The notes below the pieces were generated by a model. The model was not told the DNA's origin. It saw only the letters and a list, made by a program, of their open reading frames with translations, and searched no databases. A program made the translations under genes and the position numbers. A DNA stretch of 54,286 nucleotides from an uncultured beta proteobacterium (GTDB taxonomy: Bacteria; Pseudomonadota; Gammaproteobacteria; Burkholderiales; Burkholderiaceae), in assembly GCA_903821995.1 (NCBI GenBank), contig CAIJNI010000064.1, positions 1 through 54,286 of the forward strand, in the 5' to 3' direction. Positions 8,691 to 16,850 of the stretch are shown piece by piece (positions within the stretch are counted from its first letter, which is position 1; each line of letters begins with the position of its first letter).

Positions 8691-9179
8691 TCATTTTTCT
8701 GGATGTTGGTGTATCGAATCAACCCAATGCACGGATTCTGGATTTTCGACTCCTGCAATTTCCAAGTTAATCACTGTTGCCTCGTTGTCACTTCGTACAA
8801 GAACGCACTCTAGAGCTTCATCCGGACTAGCGTTGATTTCTTGATGAGGAACATAAGGAGGGACATAAATAAAATCGCCTGGACCAGCTTCTGCCGTAAA
8901 TTCTAAATGCTCTCCCCATCGCATTCTGGCTTTTCCTTTAACCACATAAATCACACTCTCTAGTGCGCCATGATGATGAGCCCCCGTCTTGGCATTAGGG
9001 TAAATGGAGACTGTACCTGCCCATAATTTTTGCGCTCCAACTCTAGCAAAGTTAATTGCTGCAGCACGATTCATACCTGGCGTTTGCGCCGTATTCGTAT
9101 CTAACTGGTCGCTTTTAACAACTCTAACGCCATCATGCTTCCATGTGGGTTCATCATGGGGGTGATCGTGATCATGCAT
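8691..9179 (-). CDS. Cupin-domain protein
   Basis: 162 residues with AAGGAG ahead of the ATG. The N-terminus is His/Asp-rich (MHDHDHPHDEPTWKHDG), possibly metal-binding. The cupin core shows motif 1 around GAHHHGALESVIYVVKG and motif 2 around AGPGDFIYVPPYVPHQEIN, giving the usual His and Glu metal ligands. Single-domain cupins of this type serve as dioxygenases, isomerases or small-molecule binders. It is divergent from the MFS gene at 9312 and upstream of the deacetylase-like gene. Confidence 0.82.
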   Translation of the reverse strand: MHDHDHPHDEPTWKHDGVRVVKSDQLDTNTAQTPGMNRAAAINFARVGAQKLWAGTVSIYPNAKTGAHHHGALESVIYVVKGKARMRWGEHLEFTAEAGPGDFIYVPPYVPHQEINASPDEALECVLVRSDNEATVINLEIAGVENPESVHWVDSIHQHPEK

Positions 9180-9311
9180 TCTTCTTCTCCTTCTTTTTGC
9201 TAAAGATTCTTATAATAGGTTACAGTAATTCTAGACTTAATAAGATCTATTATGCTTTTACTCAGTTTTAAGGTGTAATCTCACCAAACGCTTTTCTTTA
9301 TCGATTGATCT

Positions 9312-10565
9312 ATGAATACCTCAGCCTCTGCAACTCCAACAAGTCAACCCTCCTTTTCCGCATTAAAGATTTTTAACTTTAGAGGGCATTTATTCACATA
9401 TATGCTCACAATGATGGCTGACAATATTGAGCATGTCATTAGTTACTGGATGATTTTTCAGAAATTTCATCTGCCTGAACTCGGTGGATTTGCCATTGTT
9501 TCTCACTGGGTGCCTTTCATCGTTTTTTCTGTACCTGTCGGTGCGCTTGCTGATCGTGTTGACCCACGCCGCCTAATCCAACTAGGTAACTTAATGTTCT
9601 TGACCTGCTCACTCGGCTGGGCTTACTTCTTTTTTACCGACTCCCTAGAAATGTGGGAAGCCATGCTGCTTCTTGTATTGCATGGTTGCTCTGGTGTATT
9701 TTGGTCAACCTCAAGCCAACTTCTTCTTCACGATATCGTTGAACATGAGCAACTACCCAGTGCGGTCAGACTCATGGCAACGGCACGGTATTTAGGCCTG
9801 CTGATTGGTCCGGCAATTGGTGCTGTGCTCATGCTAACTCTTGGCCCCGCAAAAGGGATCTTATTAAATGCCTGTCTTTATATCCCTTCCATTTTATGGT
9901 TTTGGAAAGCAGCTTATGGCCCCAAGTTCAGAAAAGCAACTGACCAAATCGTTCGCCCTGCTATGCGGGGTTTTGGAGATATTTTTGACACAATTAAAAA
10001 TATTGCCGGCCAACATAAAATTACTTCAATGATTTTGTTAGCAGGTGTTAGCTCATTATTTTTAGGTAATAGTTATCAACCTCAAATGCCAGAATTCGCA
10101 GCAGATCTTGGACACGGTGAAGCGGGCTTTATTTATAGCTCATTACTCGCTGCAGATGCCTGTGGCGCTTTGATTGCTGGGATCATTTTAGAAAGTCGCG
10201 GCCTACTCAAACCAAGCCCAAAGAGCGCTTTTATCTTGGCAATGTTATGGTGCCTGTCATTAATGTTATTTGCGCTCTCCCCTTATTACTTGCTGTCAAT
10301 GGCACTGCTGTGTGCTGCTGGATTTTTAGAGTTATCGTACAACTCCATGGCTCAAACTATCGTTCAGCTGAACGCTCCTGCAGATATCAGAGGTAAAGTG
10401 ATCGGCCTATATAACATGGCTTCGATGGGGATGCGCGCAGGATCTGGAATCACTGTAGGCCTGATGGGAGGACTCATCGGCATTCACTGGTCATTATGTA
10501 TTGCGGGGGGCGTTTTATTAATGGCACTCACCACACTACTGATTAAAGAAAAACGACACTTTTAG
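9312..10565 (+). CDS. MFS transporter (exporter-like, 12 TM)
   Basis: 417 residues with about 12 hydrophobic segments. The loop between TM2 and TM3 carries GALADRVDPRRLIQ, the major-facilitator motif, and the second half repeats the six-helix pattern (YNSMAQTIVQLNAPADIRGK at the 10/11 loop). It resembles the MFS_3 (EntS-like) exporter group. No substrate can be inferred; it is divergent from the cupin/deacetylase pair and followed by a separate small gene on the other strand. Confidence 0.85.
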   Translation: MNTSASATPTSQPSFSALKIFNFRGHLFTYMLTMMADNIEHVISYWMIFQKFHLPELGGFAIVSHWVPFIVFSVPVGALADRVDPRRLIQLGNLMFLTCSLGWAYFFFTDSLEMWEAMLLLVLHGCSGVFWSTSSQLLLHDIVEHEQLPSAVRLMATARYLGLLIGPAIGAVLMLTLGPAKGILLNACLYIPSILWFWKAAYGPKFRKATDQIVRPAMRGFGDIFDTIKNIAGQHKITSMILLAGVSSLFLGNSYQPQMPEFAADLGHGEAGFIYSSLLAADACGALIAGIILESRGLLKPSPKSAFILAMLWCLSLMLFALSPYYLLSMALLCAAGFLELSYNSMAQTIVQLNAPADIRGKVIGLYNMASMGMRAGSGITVGLMGGLIGIHWSLCIAGGVLLMALTTLLIKEKRHF

Positions 10566-10600
10566 TTTTTAAAATCTCTAGAAATTAAAAAACTAAGGTT

Positions 10601-10771
10601 TTATTTCTTATCCACCTGGGTTAAGAGGTTCGCGAGTAAAGGGTTTGATTTGAGATGCTTCTTTTTATTTAGAGCACCCGCGTTTGAGCCAAATTTTCCT
10701 TGCTGCAGATTGTTTTTCATCTGGTTGGCAATGGCAGAAGCTTTGTTTTTTTCGAGATCAGTTTTTTTCAT
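10601..10771 (-). CDS. Small basic hypothetical protein (56 aa)
   Basis: ATG at 10769-10771 to TAA at 10601-10603 encodes 56 residues beginning MKKTDLEKNKASAIANQM and ending LLANLLTQVDKK. It is rich in Lys and Asn with no hydrophobic segment or Cys. It fills most of an otherwise empty 260-nt gap, lies 57 nt downstream of the larger minus-strand amidase frame's end on the same strand, and shows codon use like its neighbours. I recognise no domain. Small size and basic charge would suit a nucleic-acid or ribosome-associated protein, but that is speculation. The ribosome-binding site is weak (AGAG). Confidence 0.6.
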   Translation of the reverse strand: MKKTDLEKNKASAIANQMKNNLQQGKFGSNAGALNKKKHLKSNPLLANLLTQVDKK

Positions 10772-10827
10772 AGGACTCTAATTTAACAGACAAGCTTGTT
10801 GGTCAGGGCTTATTAAGGTGTTTGAGA

Positions 10828-12276
10828 CTAAATATCGAGTAATTTGGGATGAAAATCTTTAAAAGGCGTAGTTTGATGCCAAGCATGGCCTAATTGCAAT
10901 ACACTCAGGTCGGCTTGAGGCCTTCCAATAAGCTGAATACCCATCGGTAATTGAGAATCAGCTCCGTTCTTAAATCCAGCAGGTATCGATAATGTAGGTA
11001 ATCCTGCTAAGGTGGGCCCAATCACTACCTCCATCCAGCGATGATACGTATCCATTTGCACTCCGTTAATTTGACTAGGCCAAGTCATTTGCTGATCAAA
11101 TGGAAATACCTGCGCACTTGGCAAAACCAAATAGTCATAGGTTTCAAATAAGTGATTCATCTCCATCGTCCATGCAGTTCTGACTTCTGATGCACGGTAA
11201 AGATCAATAGGGTTTAACTTTAACGACTGCTCGATTTCCCAAACAGCCTCTGGTTTAAGCAATTTTCTTGTTTCATCGTTTTGATAGTGGATGTTCAGTT
11301 TTCCACCCGCCAAGAAAGCTCTAATCTTTAACCAAGCTTGCCATAGGTTTGCCATATCAAATTGAGGGGTGACCGCATCCACTTGACATCCTAACTCGTC
11401 AAAGTACTTTAAGCTGCCTTGACAAACATCTATGACACCGGGTTCAGTCGCTAAGTACCCCTCTAAATTTCCCATCCATCCAATTTTTGTTCCCTTAAAA
11501 CTTTTATCTAAACTTTGCCTAAAAATTTCCGGTGAGTCTTTAAGAGATAAAGGTGAGCGAGGATCATACCCTGCTTGCACAGCAAGTAATTGTGCAAGAT
11601 CTTCTACATTCCTTGCCATCGGCCCTTCAGTCGCCAATTGCTCAAAATAAACTTCAGAAGCTGGACCTGCCGGTACCCTTCCGCGCGATGGTCTAAAGCC
11701 ATAAATATTATTCCACCCCGCAGGATTACGAAGAGATCCCCCCATATCACTGCCATCAGCCACAGGCATCATTTGCAAAGCAAGTGCTACAGCAGCCCCA
11801 CCACTACTACCACCAGCAGACTTCGTTTGATCATAGGCATTCAATGTCGTGCCATAGACAGGATTATAAGTATGTGAGCCTAAAGCAAACTCTGGGATAT
11901 TTGTTTTGCCAATCATGATCGCACCGGCAGAACGCATGCGCTCAACAACAATCGAGTCATGCTTGGGAACTTGATGCTGAAAAATGGGGGAGCCTAAGGT
12001 AGATGTGATTCCGATGGTCATCGTCAAATCTTTAGGTGCTAGCGGAAAACCATACATCCAACCCCGTTCTACACGATGAAACTCTTGATCTTTTTGAAGA
12101 GCTTGGTTTAAAAGGATATCCGAATCTACCCTTGAAACAATGGCATTCACCTTTGGATTCATTTGGTCAATTTGCTCTAAATAAGCTGTCATGACTTCGG
12201 TACAAGAGATTTCTCTTTGATGAATCTTTTGAGATAACTCATTTGCGTTCAATTGAACTATGCTTTTTGGGTCCAA
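10828..12276 (-). CDS. Amidase (amidase signature family)
   Basis: 482 residues from a TTG at 12276 with AGGAG nearby. The Ser-cisSer-Lys catalytic set is visible: Lys in FPLAPKDLTMT, the cis-Ser in KSAGGSSGGAAVALALQ, and the nucleophile in GSDMGGSLRNPAGWNN. The C-terminal region GLPTLSIPAGF is typical. Members hydrolyse amides to acid plus ammonia; with no gatCB genes here it is a stand-alone catabolic or detoxifying amidase. It is divergent from the MFS gene at 12346 across a short region holding an 18-bp palindrome. Confidence 0.9.
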   Translation of the reverse strand: MDPKSIVQLNANELSQKIHQREISCTEVMTAYLEQIDQMNPKVNAIVSRVDSDILLNQALQKDQEFHRVERGWMYGFPLAPKDLTMTIGITSTLGSPIFQHQVPKHDSIVVERMRSAGAIMIGKTNIPEFALGSHTYNPVYGTTLNAYDQTKSAGGSSGGAAVALALQMMPVADGSDMGGSLRNPAGWNNIYGFRPSRGRVPAGPASEVYFEQLATEGPMARNVEDLAQLLAVQAGYDPRSPLSLKDSPEIFRQSLDKSFKGTKIGWMGNLEGYLATEPGVIDVCQGSLKYFDELGCQVDAVTPQFDMANLWQAWLKIRAFLAGGKLNIHYQNDETRKLLKPEAVWEIEQSLKLNPIDLYRASEVRTAWTMEMNHLFETYDYLVLPSAQVFPFDQQMTWPSQINGVQMDTYHRWMEVVIGPTLAGLPTLSIPAGFKNGADSQLPMGIQLIGRPQADLSVLQLGHAWHQTTPFKDFHPKLLDI

Positions 12277-12317
12277 AGCTACTTCTCCTATTTAAATACT
12301 ATCCAAAAGATGAACAA

Positions 12318-12335
12318 TTACTGCTTAAGCAGTAA
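12318..12335. promoter_or_regulatory. Perfect 18-bp palindrome between amidase and MFS genes
   Basis: TTACTGCTTAAGCAGTAA is a perfect palindrome ending 10 nt before the MFS start at 12346 and 41 nt from the divergent amidase start. Its place in a 69-nt divergent control region suggests an operator acting on one or both genes. No dedicated regulator gene is adjacent. Confidence 0.5.
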
Positions 12336-12345
12336 AATAATAAAT

Positions 12346-13986
12346 ATGCCACATTCTGATAAATCACAGTCCCTACCTTCAGAAAATCATACGCCCTTTC
12401 TTAGTTCAGATAATACGTGGTGGGAACCTCTCAAAGTTAAAGTGTTTAGAATGCTTTGGTTGGCATGGATGACATCTAATATTTGCATGTGGATGAATGA
12501 TGTCGCCGCTTCTTGGTTGATGACATCTTTATCTGACTCACCTACGATGGTCGCCTTAGTTCAGACCGCATCTAATCTTCCAGTATTTTTACTGGGTCTG
12601 CCAAGTGGCGCTTTCGCAGATATCCTCAACCGTAAAAAATATTTTGTATTTACTCAAATCTGGGTGGCGTCAAACGCCGCATTATTATTTGTTCTAGCGG
12701 TCGGTGGCTATCTCAATGCCTCAATACTGCTCTTGCTAACCTTTATCAATGGTATTGGTCTTGCCATGCGCTGGCCAGTTTTTGCTGCAGTTGTTCCTGA
12801 TCTTGTCCCCAGAGAAAAACTTCCGGCTGCTTTAGCACTCAATGGTGTAGCAATGAATGTCTCACGTATTGTGGGACCTCTCGTTGCTGGGGCACTCATC
12901 GCTGGCGCGGGTACAGAGTATGTGTTTGCTCTGAATATGATCCTTTCGTTGATGTGCACTATTTTAATTTTTCAATGGAAATATGAAGCGAACGTCTCTA
13001 CACTTCCAGGCGAGCGTTTTTTAGGAGCAATTCGTGTTGGCTTGCAATTTGTTCGGTCCTCAGAGCGCTTACGCGCTGTTCTTATTCGGGTGTTTATTTT
13101 CTTCATCCAAACTTCAGCACTCCTGGCTCTAATTCCAATCATTGCAAAGCAGCACTTCAATGGCAACGCAAAAACTTTTACGATCATGCTGTCTTGTATG
13201 GGAGTTGGCGCCATCATTGCAGCAACACAACTCCCCCGGCTTCGCGGTCGACTGAACCGCCAACAACTCGTCAATATGGGTCAAACTCTACAAGGACTTT
13301 GCTCTATTGGAATCGTGCTATCGCCTAATCTATGGATTGCAGCACCACTCATTGTTCTTAATGGCATGGGATGGATTACAGCTGCCAACTCTCTAAGCCT
13401 TTCTGCTCAATATGCACTTCCAAGCTGGATTAGAGCCCGTGGCATGTCAATGTTTCAAATGTCTCTGATGAGTGGTAGTGCCCTTGGAGCAGCCCTTTGG
13501 GGTAAGCTTGCCTCAGAAACCAATGTCACGACAAGTGTTATCGCTGGAACAGTATTTGGATTAGCCTCAATTCTATTTACGCGACGCATGAAATTAGAGG
13601 GTGGTATTGAAGAAGACTTAACACCCGTTTGCCCAATAGAGCATCCGATGCCTTCTCGTGAAATAGACCCTTTAGAAGGGCCTGTAATGATCTCTATTCA
13701 ATACCATATAGAGCCTCGCCGGATGCAAGAGTTCCAAGATGTGATGAAACAATCGCGTTCAGCACGTCTGCGACATGGTGCGATTTCCTGGAGCTTATTT
13801 GAGGACGCTGAAAAAGAAGGCATGATCGTTGAATACTTCGTCTTCGAAAATTGGGCGGACTATCTACGACGGTTTGATCGGTTCACTACGAATGACCTCA
13901 ATTTACAAGAAGAACGCTTTTCGTTTCATATTGATAAAGATCCTCCTACAGTCACACGGCGTGTTGCAACAACACTCAAGGAATAA
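12346..13986 (+). CDS. MFS exporter with C-terminal ABM-like domain
   Basis: 546 residues from the ATG at 12346, where a Pro/Ser-rich cytoplasmic leader precedes the first helix; an in-frame ATG at 12253 would run through the amidase 5' end and is rejected. Residues ~30-430 form a 12-helix MFS_3/EntS-type exporter (GLPSGAFADILNRKKYFVFT). Residues ~450-546 form a soluble ferredoxin-like domain (MISIQYHIEPRRMQEFQDVM ... WADYLRRFDRFT) similar to antibiotic-biosynthesis-monooxygenase folds, a known fusion in this family. The substrate is unknown. No clear Shine-Dalgarno is present, and the palindrome at 12318-12335 lies where it would be. Confidence 0.87.
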   Translation: MPHSDKSQSLPSENHTPFLSSDNTWWEPLKVKVFRMLWLAWMTSNICMWMNDVAASWLMTSLSDSPTMVALVQTASNLPVFLLGLPSGAFADILNRKKYFVFTQIWVASNAALLFVLAVGGYLNASILLLLTFINGIGLAMRWPVFAAVVPDLVPREKLPAALALNGVAMNVSRIVGPLVAGALIAGAGTEYVFALNMILSLMCTILIFQWKYEANVSTLPGERFLGAIRVGLQFVRSSERLRAVLIRVFIFFIQTSALLALIPIIAKQHFNGNAKTFTIMLSCMGVGAIIAATQLPRLRGRLNRQQLVNMGQTLQGLCSIGIVLSPNLWIAAPLIVLNGMGWITAANSLSLSAQYALPSWIRARGMSMFQMSLMSGSALGAALWGKLASETNVTTSVIAGTVFGLASILFTRRMKLEGGIEEDLTPVCPIEHPMPSREIDPLEGPVMISIQYHIEPRRMQEFQDVMKQSRSARLRHGAISWSLFEDAEKEGMIVEYFVFENWADYLRRFDRFTTNDLNLQEERFSFHIDKDPPTVTRRVATTLKE

Positions 13987-13990
13987 CTAC

Positions 13991-14638
13991 TTATAGATTT
14001 TTCTTGAGCTCTTTGGCAAATTGTGACATGTGTTGATCGATCTTATTTTTAGATTGCATTAAATTTTCCATCACGGCATCACGATCTTTGTCTAAGCGAT
14101 TCTGACTCAACTTCATCTTACCCGCCATAGAGTCAATTGATATCTCTATACCGACTAAAACATTCATCATAGAATCCAAATAATCTTGAGGGGCATCACT
14201 GACTTGCCAATCGGAGTCTCGCGTTTTCTCCATTTGCTGTGTCAGAGCATGAAGATGCTCACAGAGCCATGCGCGGTCATCTTTAAGAACGATAGTTCCT
14301 CTGATATGGACCACAGCATAATTCCATGTTGGAACAACCTTGCCATTTTCCTTCTTTGTGGGATACCACTTAGGAGTGATGTAAGCGTCAACTCCTTGAA
14401 AAGAAATTAAGGCTTGCTGATTTTGTTGTGATTCTGTTTGATGTAACTGTTCATAAAGTGGATTAGCTTTAGGAATATGGCATTGCAAGAATTTTCCATC
14501 TGCAGATAAAATCATTGGAATATGATTGAGCTCAGGTATCCCTTGAAACACTGTGACTAAGGATGCCAAAGGGTTCTCAATAATCAATTGTTTAAGAATC
14601 TCTGGGCGATCCTCAGAAAAATGCTTTGGCAAATACAT
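13991..14638 (-). CDS. PaiB-like FMN-binding protein
   Basis: 215 residues matching the PaiB family (FMN-binding split barrel): MYLPKHFSEDRPE at the start and the signature YITPKWYPTKKENGKVVPTWN in the middle, then HALTQQMEK and the C-terminal helical region KMKLSQNRLDKDRDAV. PaiB was described in Bacillus as a transcriptional regulator of sporulation and protease genes; in proteobacteria the biochemical role is unclear. It begins 5 nt after the stop of the carboxymuconolactone-decarboxylase-like gene, so they form one operon. It converges with the MFS gene with only 4 nt between stops. Confidence 0.85.
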   Translation of the reverse strand: MYLPKHFSEDRPEILKQLIIENPLASLVTVFQGIPELNHIPMILSADGKFLQCHIPKANPLYEQLHQTESQQNQQALISFQGVDAYITPKWYPTKKENGKVVPTWNYAVVHIRGTIVLKDDRAWLCEHLHALTQQMEKTRDSDWQVSDAPQDYLDSMMNVLVGIEISIDSMAGKMKLSQNRLDKDRDAVMENLMQSKNKIDQHMSQFAKELKKNL

Positions 14639-14643
14639 ACTTG

Positions 14644-15318
14644 TTAACGCCGAGGTTTTTCTGGAAATGGCAATGGCTTATCAGCAGGAGAAGACTCCTC
14701 ACCAAGGCTTAGCAACATGGCGATAGTCACATAAGTCCCCGTCACAGCAATGAGGTCAACGAGTTGTTGTTCACCTAAAATAGATTTCGCTTGATTAAAT
14801 AATTCATCACTAATTTGATGATTTTTTGACATCTCCATACACACGTCATAGACTACCGCTTCATCGGGTTTCATATTGCGTGGCCTGATATTCGCCTTTA
14901 AATCATCTGCCACCTCTTGTGGCAAGCCTGCTTTAATGGCCAGGGGATAGTGCGCATACCACTCCACCTGAGATGTCCATAGCCGCCCTTGGATAATGAT
15001 TGCAAATTCGTTTAAACGAGTTGGCAAAGATGTATTAAACCTCAAATAGTCAAGCAAGCGTTTCATACGATCTGCAAAAACTGGACTGCGTAACATAATG
15101 TTATATGGGCCCGCTAGGCCAACACTTGATATTTTGATAATCTCTTGCGCTAGTTTTTGACCATCAGGATCAAGTTGGTCAACTGTAATTTGCGGAAATC
15201 TTTTGGGGAGCGGCGTGGCACTTTGAGCAAGGACCGAAGTACTCACTAGACTACCAAATATAAAACTAGCGACTACTCTTGTGATGCCTTTAAAAGAATA
15301 TCTTTGTACATTTTTCAT
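14644..15318 (-). CDS. Exported carboxymuconolactone decarboxylase-family protein
   Basis: 224 residues with a Sec-type signal peptide (residues ~1-31, ending SVLAQS). The mature chain is all-helical and matches the CMD/AhpD fold: LRFNTSLPTRLNEFAIIIQG, then WYAHYPLAIKAGL. No C-x-x-C redox pair is present, so it is of the CMD rather than AhpD type. Exported members are frequent in Burkholderiales and are uncharacterised. It shares an operon with the PaiB-like gene. Confidence 0.85.
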   Translation of the reverse strand: MKNVQRYSFKGITRVVASFIFGSLVSTSVLAQSATPLPKRFPQITVDQLDPDGQKLAQEIIKISSVGLAGPYNIMLRSPVFADRMKRLLDYLRFNTSLPTRLNEFAIIIQGRLWTSQVEWYAHYPLAIKAGLPQEVADDLKANIRPRNMKPDEAVVYDVCMEMSKNHQISDELFNQAKSILGEQQLVDLIAVTGTYVTIAMLLSLGEESSPADKPLPFPEKPRR

Positions 15319-15376
15319 GAGAGTCCCTTTTATTTATGTTTTAATACTTTTCCCCAATATAACTCATCCAAAAAGC

Positions 15377-16357
15377 TTATAGCCACTTGATCTTTTTAAA
15401 TCTCCAGAATAAAAGTCCACATCCACCAAAAATGACCGTCAAGGCCATCACATAACCAAATCGCCAATGAAGTTCATGCATCGCATCAAAGTTCATTCCC
15501 CAAATTCCCGCAAAGGATGTAGCCAGTCCAAATATCCCTGCCCAAGCTGCTAAACGCTTCGTAATCTCTGTTTCATCAATCGTCACTAAGGAAATATTGA
15601 CTTGGATTAATTGCGACAATGCCGCTTCCAGAGTGTCCACTCGGTCGACCACTCTTTTCAGGTGATCTTGTAGATCCCTAAAATATTCATTAAGTTCACC
15701 GCCAGCTAAGACAGGTGGTAAGCGACCGCCACTAAAATTGGCAAATTTTTCTAATAAAGGCACGCAAGCATGTTTAAGTACTGAAACCTTTTGTTTCATG
15801 TAGTACAAAGTTTCAACATTAGCACGACCTCTTGATTTTGTATTAGAAAATACATTACTTTCCACAATATCTAGATCATTTTCCAACTCATTTAAAACGT
15901 CAAAGTACTGATCAACCACATAGTCTACGAGTGCGTATAAGACATATCTAGATCCCATTTTAAGGAATTCAGGCTGCTGCTCACATCGTGAGCGAACGCC
16001 TAAAAGCTCTTGAGGACTGCCTTTACGGACCGACAGTGTGAAGTTCTTACTGGTAAAAATATCAAGCTCACCTACCTGTAACTCGCGATTTGGGAGCAAT
16101 GTAATGAGCTGAGCTACTGAGAATAAAACTTCTCCATACTCTTCTTTTTTAGGGCGCTGATTACCATGTCGAACATCTTCCATGGCTAATTCATGCAATC
16201 CAAACTCCTCTTGCATTTGCAAAAGCTCAGGTTCTGTCGGGTCTTTCAAAGCAACCCAAACAAAAACACCTTGTTTTTTTAAATAGTCACTGATTTCGTC
16301 AAAAGTGATATCAGCAATCTTGACGCCATCTTTATACGCAACACAATTAATCAACAT
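15377..16357 (-). CDS. corA: Magnesium/cobalt transporter CorA
   Basis: 326 residues with a large N-terminal cytoplasmic domain and two C-terminal membrane helices around residues 265-320. The conserved pore motif GMN occurs in FAGIWGMNFDAMHELHW between them. CorA pentamers conduct Mg2+ (and Co2+, Ni2+) across the inner membrane. The Shine-Dalgarno GGAG lies in the 3' arm of the terminator hairpin of the upstream HiPIP gene, 7 nt before the ATG, so read-through transcripts would hide the start site. Confidence 0.95.
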   Translation of the reverse strand: MLINCVAYKDGVKIADITFDEISDYLKKQGVFVWVALKDPTEPELLQMQEEFGLHELAMEDVRHGNQRPKKEEYGEVLFSVAQLITLLPNRELQVGELDIFTSKNFTLSVRKGSPQELLGVRSRCEQQPEFLKMGSRYVLYALVDYVVDQYFDVLNELENDLDIVESNVFSNTKSRGRANVETLYYMKQKVSVLKHACVPLLEKFANFSGGRLPPVLAGGELNEYFRDLQDHLKRVVDRVDTLEAALSQLIQVNISLVTIDETEITKRLAAWAGIFGLATSFAGIWGMNFDAMHELHWRFGYVMALTVIFGGCGLLFWRFKKIKWL

Positions 16358-16361
16358 AAAA

Positions 16362-16394
16362 AAACTCCAATTCAGTTATCCTGAATTGGAGTTT
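16362..16394 (-). terminator. HiPIP terminator that also carries the corA ribosome-binding site
   Basis: On the minus strand AAACTCCAATTCAG, a 5-nt loop, then CTGAATTGGAGTTT form a perfect 14-bp stem followed by a run of seven T, a good intrinsic terminator 32 nt after the HiPIP stop. The 3' arm contains GGAG, which is the only Shine-Dalgarno for corA. Confidence 0.85.
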
Positions 16395-16425
16395 ATAACG
16401 GCTGAGTGATACTTGTTAAATTTGT

Positions 16426-16728
16426 TTAAGCTTTGGCTGCATAAGCTGAACACCAGCCTTTAGCTGCAACTTGCTTTCCAGCAAATATTTGACATCCACC
16501 AGCTGCTGCACCGCCTTTATAAAGCATGCAATTACCGCAATTTTGTTTAGCATTATGCTTTGGATATTTAGTGGCATCTACTTTAGTTGTATCTGCCTTA
16601 TAGCCTAGACCAATTGCCTGTGGCTCAGTTTCTGCAACCATGGGGTCTGCTGCAAGCGCTTGACCTGTTGTTGCAACGGCTAATGTTGTTGCAGACAAAA
16701 TCATAAATTGGCGACGACTAGATTTCAT
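16426..16728 (-). CDS. High-potential iron-sulfur protein (HiPIP), Tat-exported
   Basis: 100 residues. The N-terminus has SSRRQFMILS and an Ala-rich h-region, a twin-arginine signal cut near residue 26 (GQALA). The mature ~74 residues contain four Cys at 64, 67, 79 and 93 (CGNCMLYKGG ... GGCQIF ... KGWCSAY), the HiPIP pattern holding one high-potential 4Fe-4S cluster. Such proteins carry electrons in the periplasm between the bc1 complex and terminal oxidases, reaction centres or reductases. No partner gene is adjacent. AAGGA precedes the start. The upstream region carries FNR-type and Fur-like sites, which suits an Fe-S carrier made under low oxygen and enough iron or derepressed without it. 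Confidence 0.93.
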   Translation of the reverse strand: MKSSRRQFMILSATTLAVATTGQALAADPMVAETEPQAIGLGYKADTTKVDATKYPKHNAKQNCGNCMLYKGGAAAGGCQIFAGKQVAAKGWCSAYAAKA

Positions 16729-16764
16729 GTTGATTCCTTAATAGGGTATTTAAAAAAACTACAA

Positions 16765-16776
16765 GATAATGATAAT
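16765..16776. promoter_or_regulatory. Fur-like site downstream of the predicted HiPIP start site
   Basis: GATAATGATAAT equals the first two hexamers of the classical Fur box; the third hexamer is poor. It lies at about +3 to +14 of the transcript predicted from the -10 box, a position where a bound protein would block transcription. Confidence 0.5.
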
Positions 16777-16785
16777 TTAGGTTGG

Positions 16786-16791
16786 ATTTTA
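16786..16791 (-). promoter_or_regulatory. Predicted -10 element of the HiPIP promoter
   Basis: Minus-strand TAAAAT at 16791-16786. A start 7 nt downstream (16779) places the FNR-type palindrome centre at exactly -41.5, the class II activator position, which explains the lack of a good -35 box. Confidence 0.55.
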
Positions 16792-16813
16792 TTCCATTTC
16801 ACATAGTAACTAT

Positions 16814-16827
16814 TTGATATAAATCAA
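16814..16827. promoter_or_regulatory. FNR/ANR-type binding site upstream of HiPIP
   Basis: TTGATATAAATCAA matches the FNR/ANR consensus TTGAT-N4-ATCAA at every fixed position. It is centred ~92 nt upstream of the HiPIP start codon and 41.5 nt upstream of the start site predicted from the -10 box. Confidence 0.65.
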
Positions 16828-16835
16828 TTTTTAAA

Positions 16836-16850
16836 TAATAATGATTATCA
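16836..16850. promoter_or_regulatory. Fur-box-like 7-1-7 palindrome
   Basis: TAATAATGATTATCA differs from the 7-1-7 Fur motif TGATAAT-N-ATTATCA at one position. It overlaps the folE stop codon and sits just upstream of the FNR-type site in the HiPIP control region. Confidence 0.5.
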
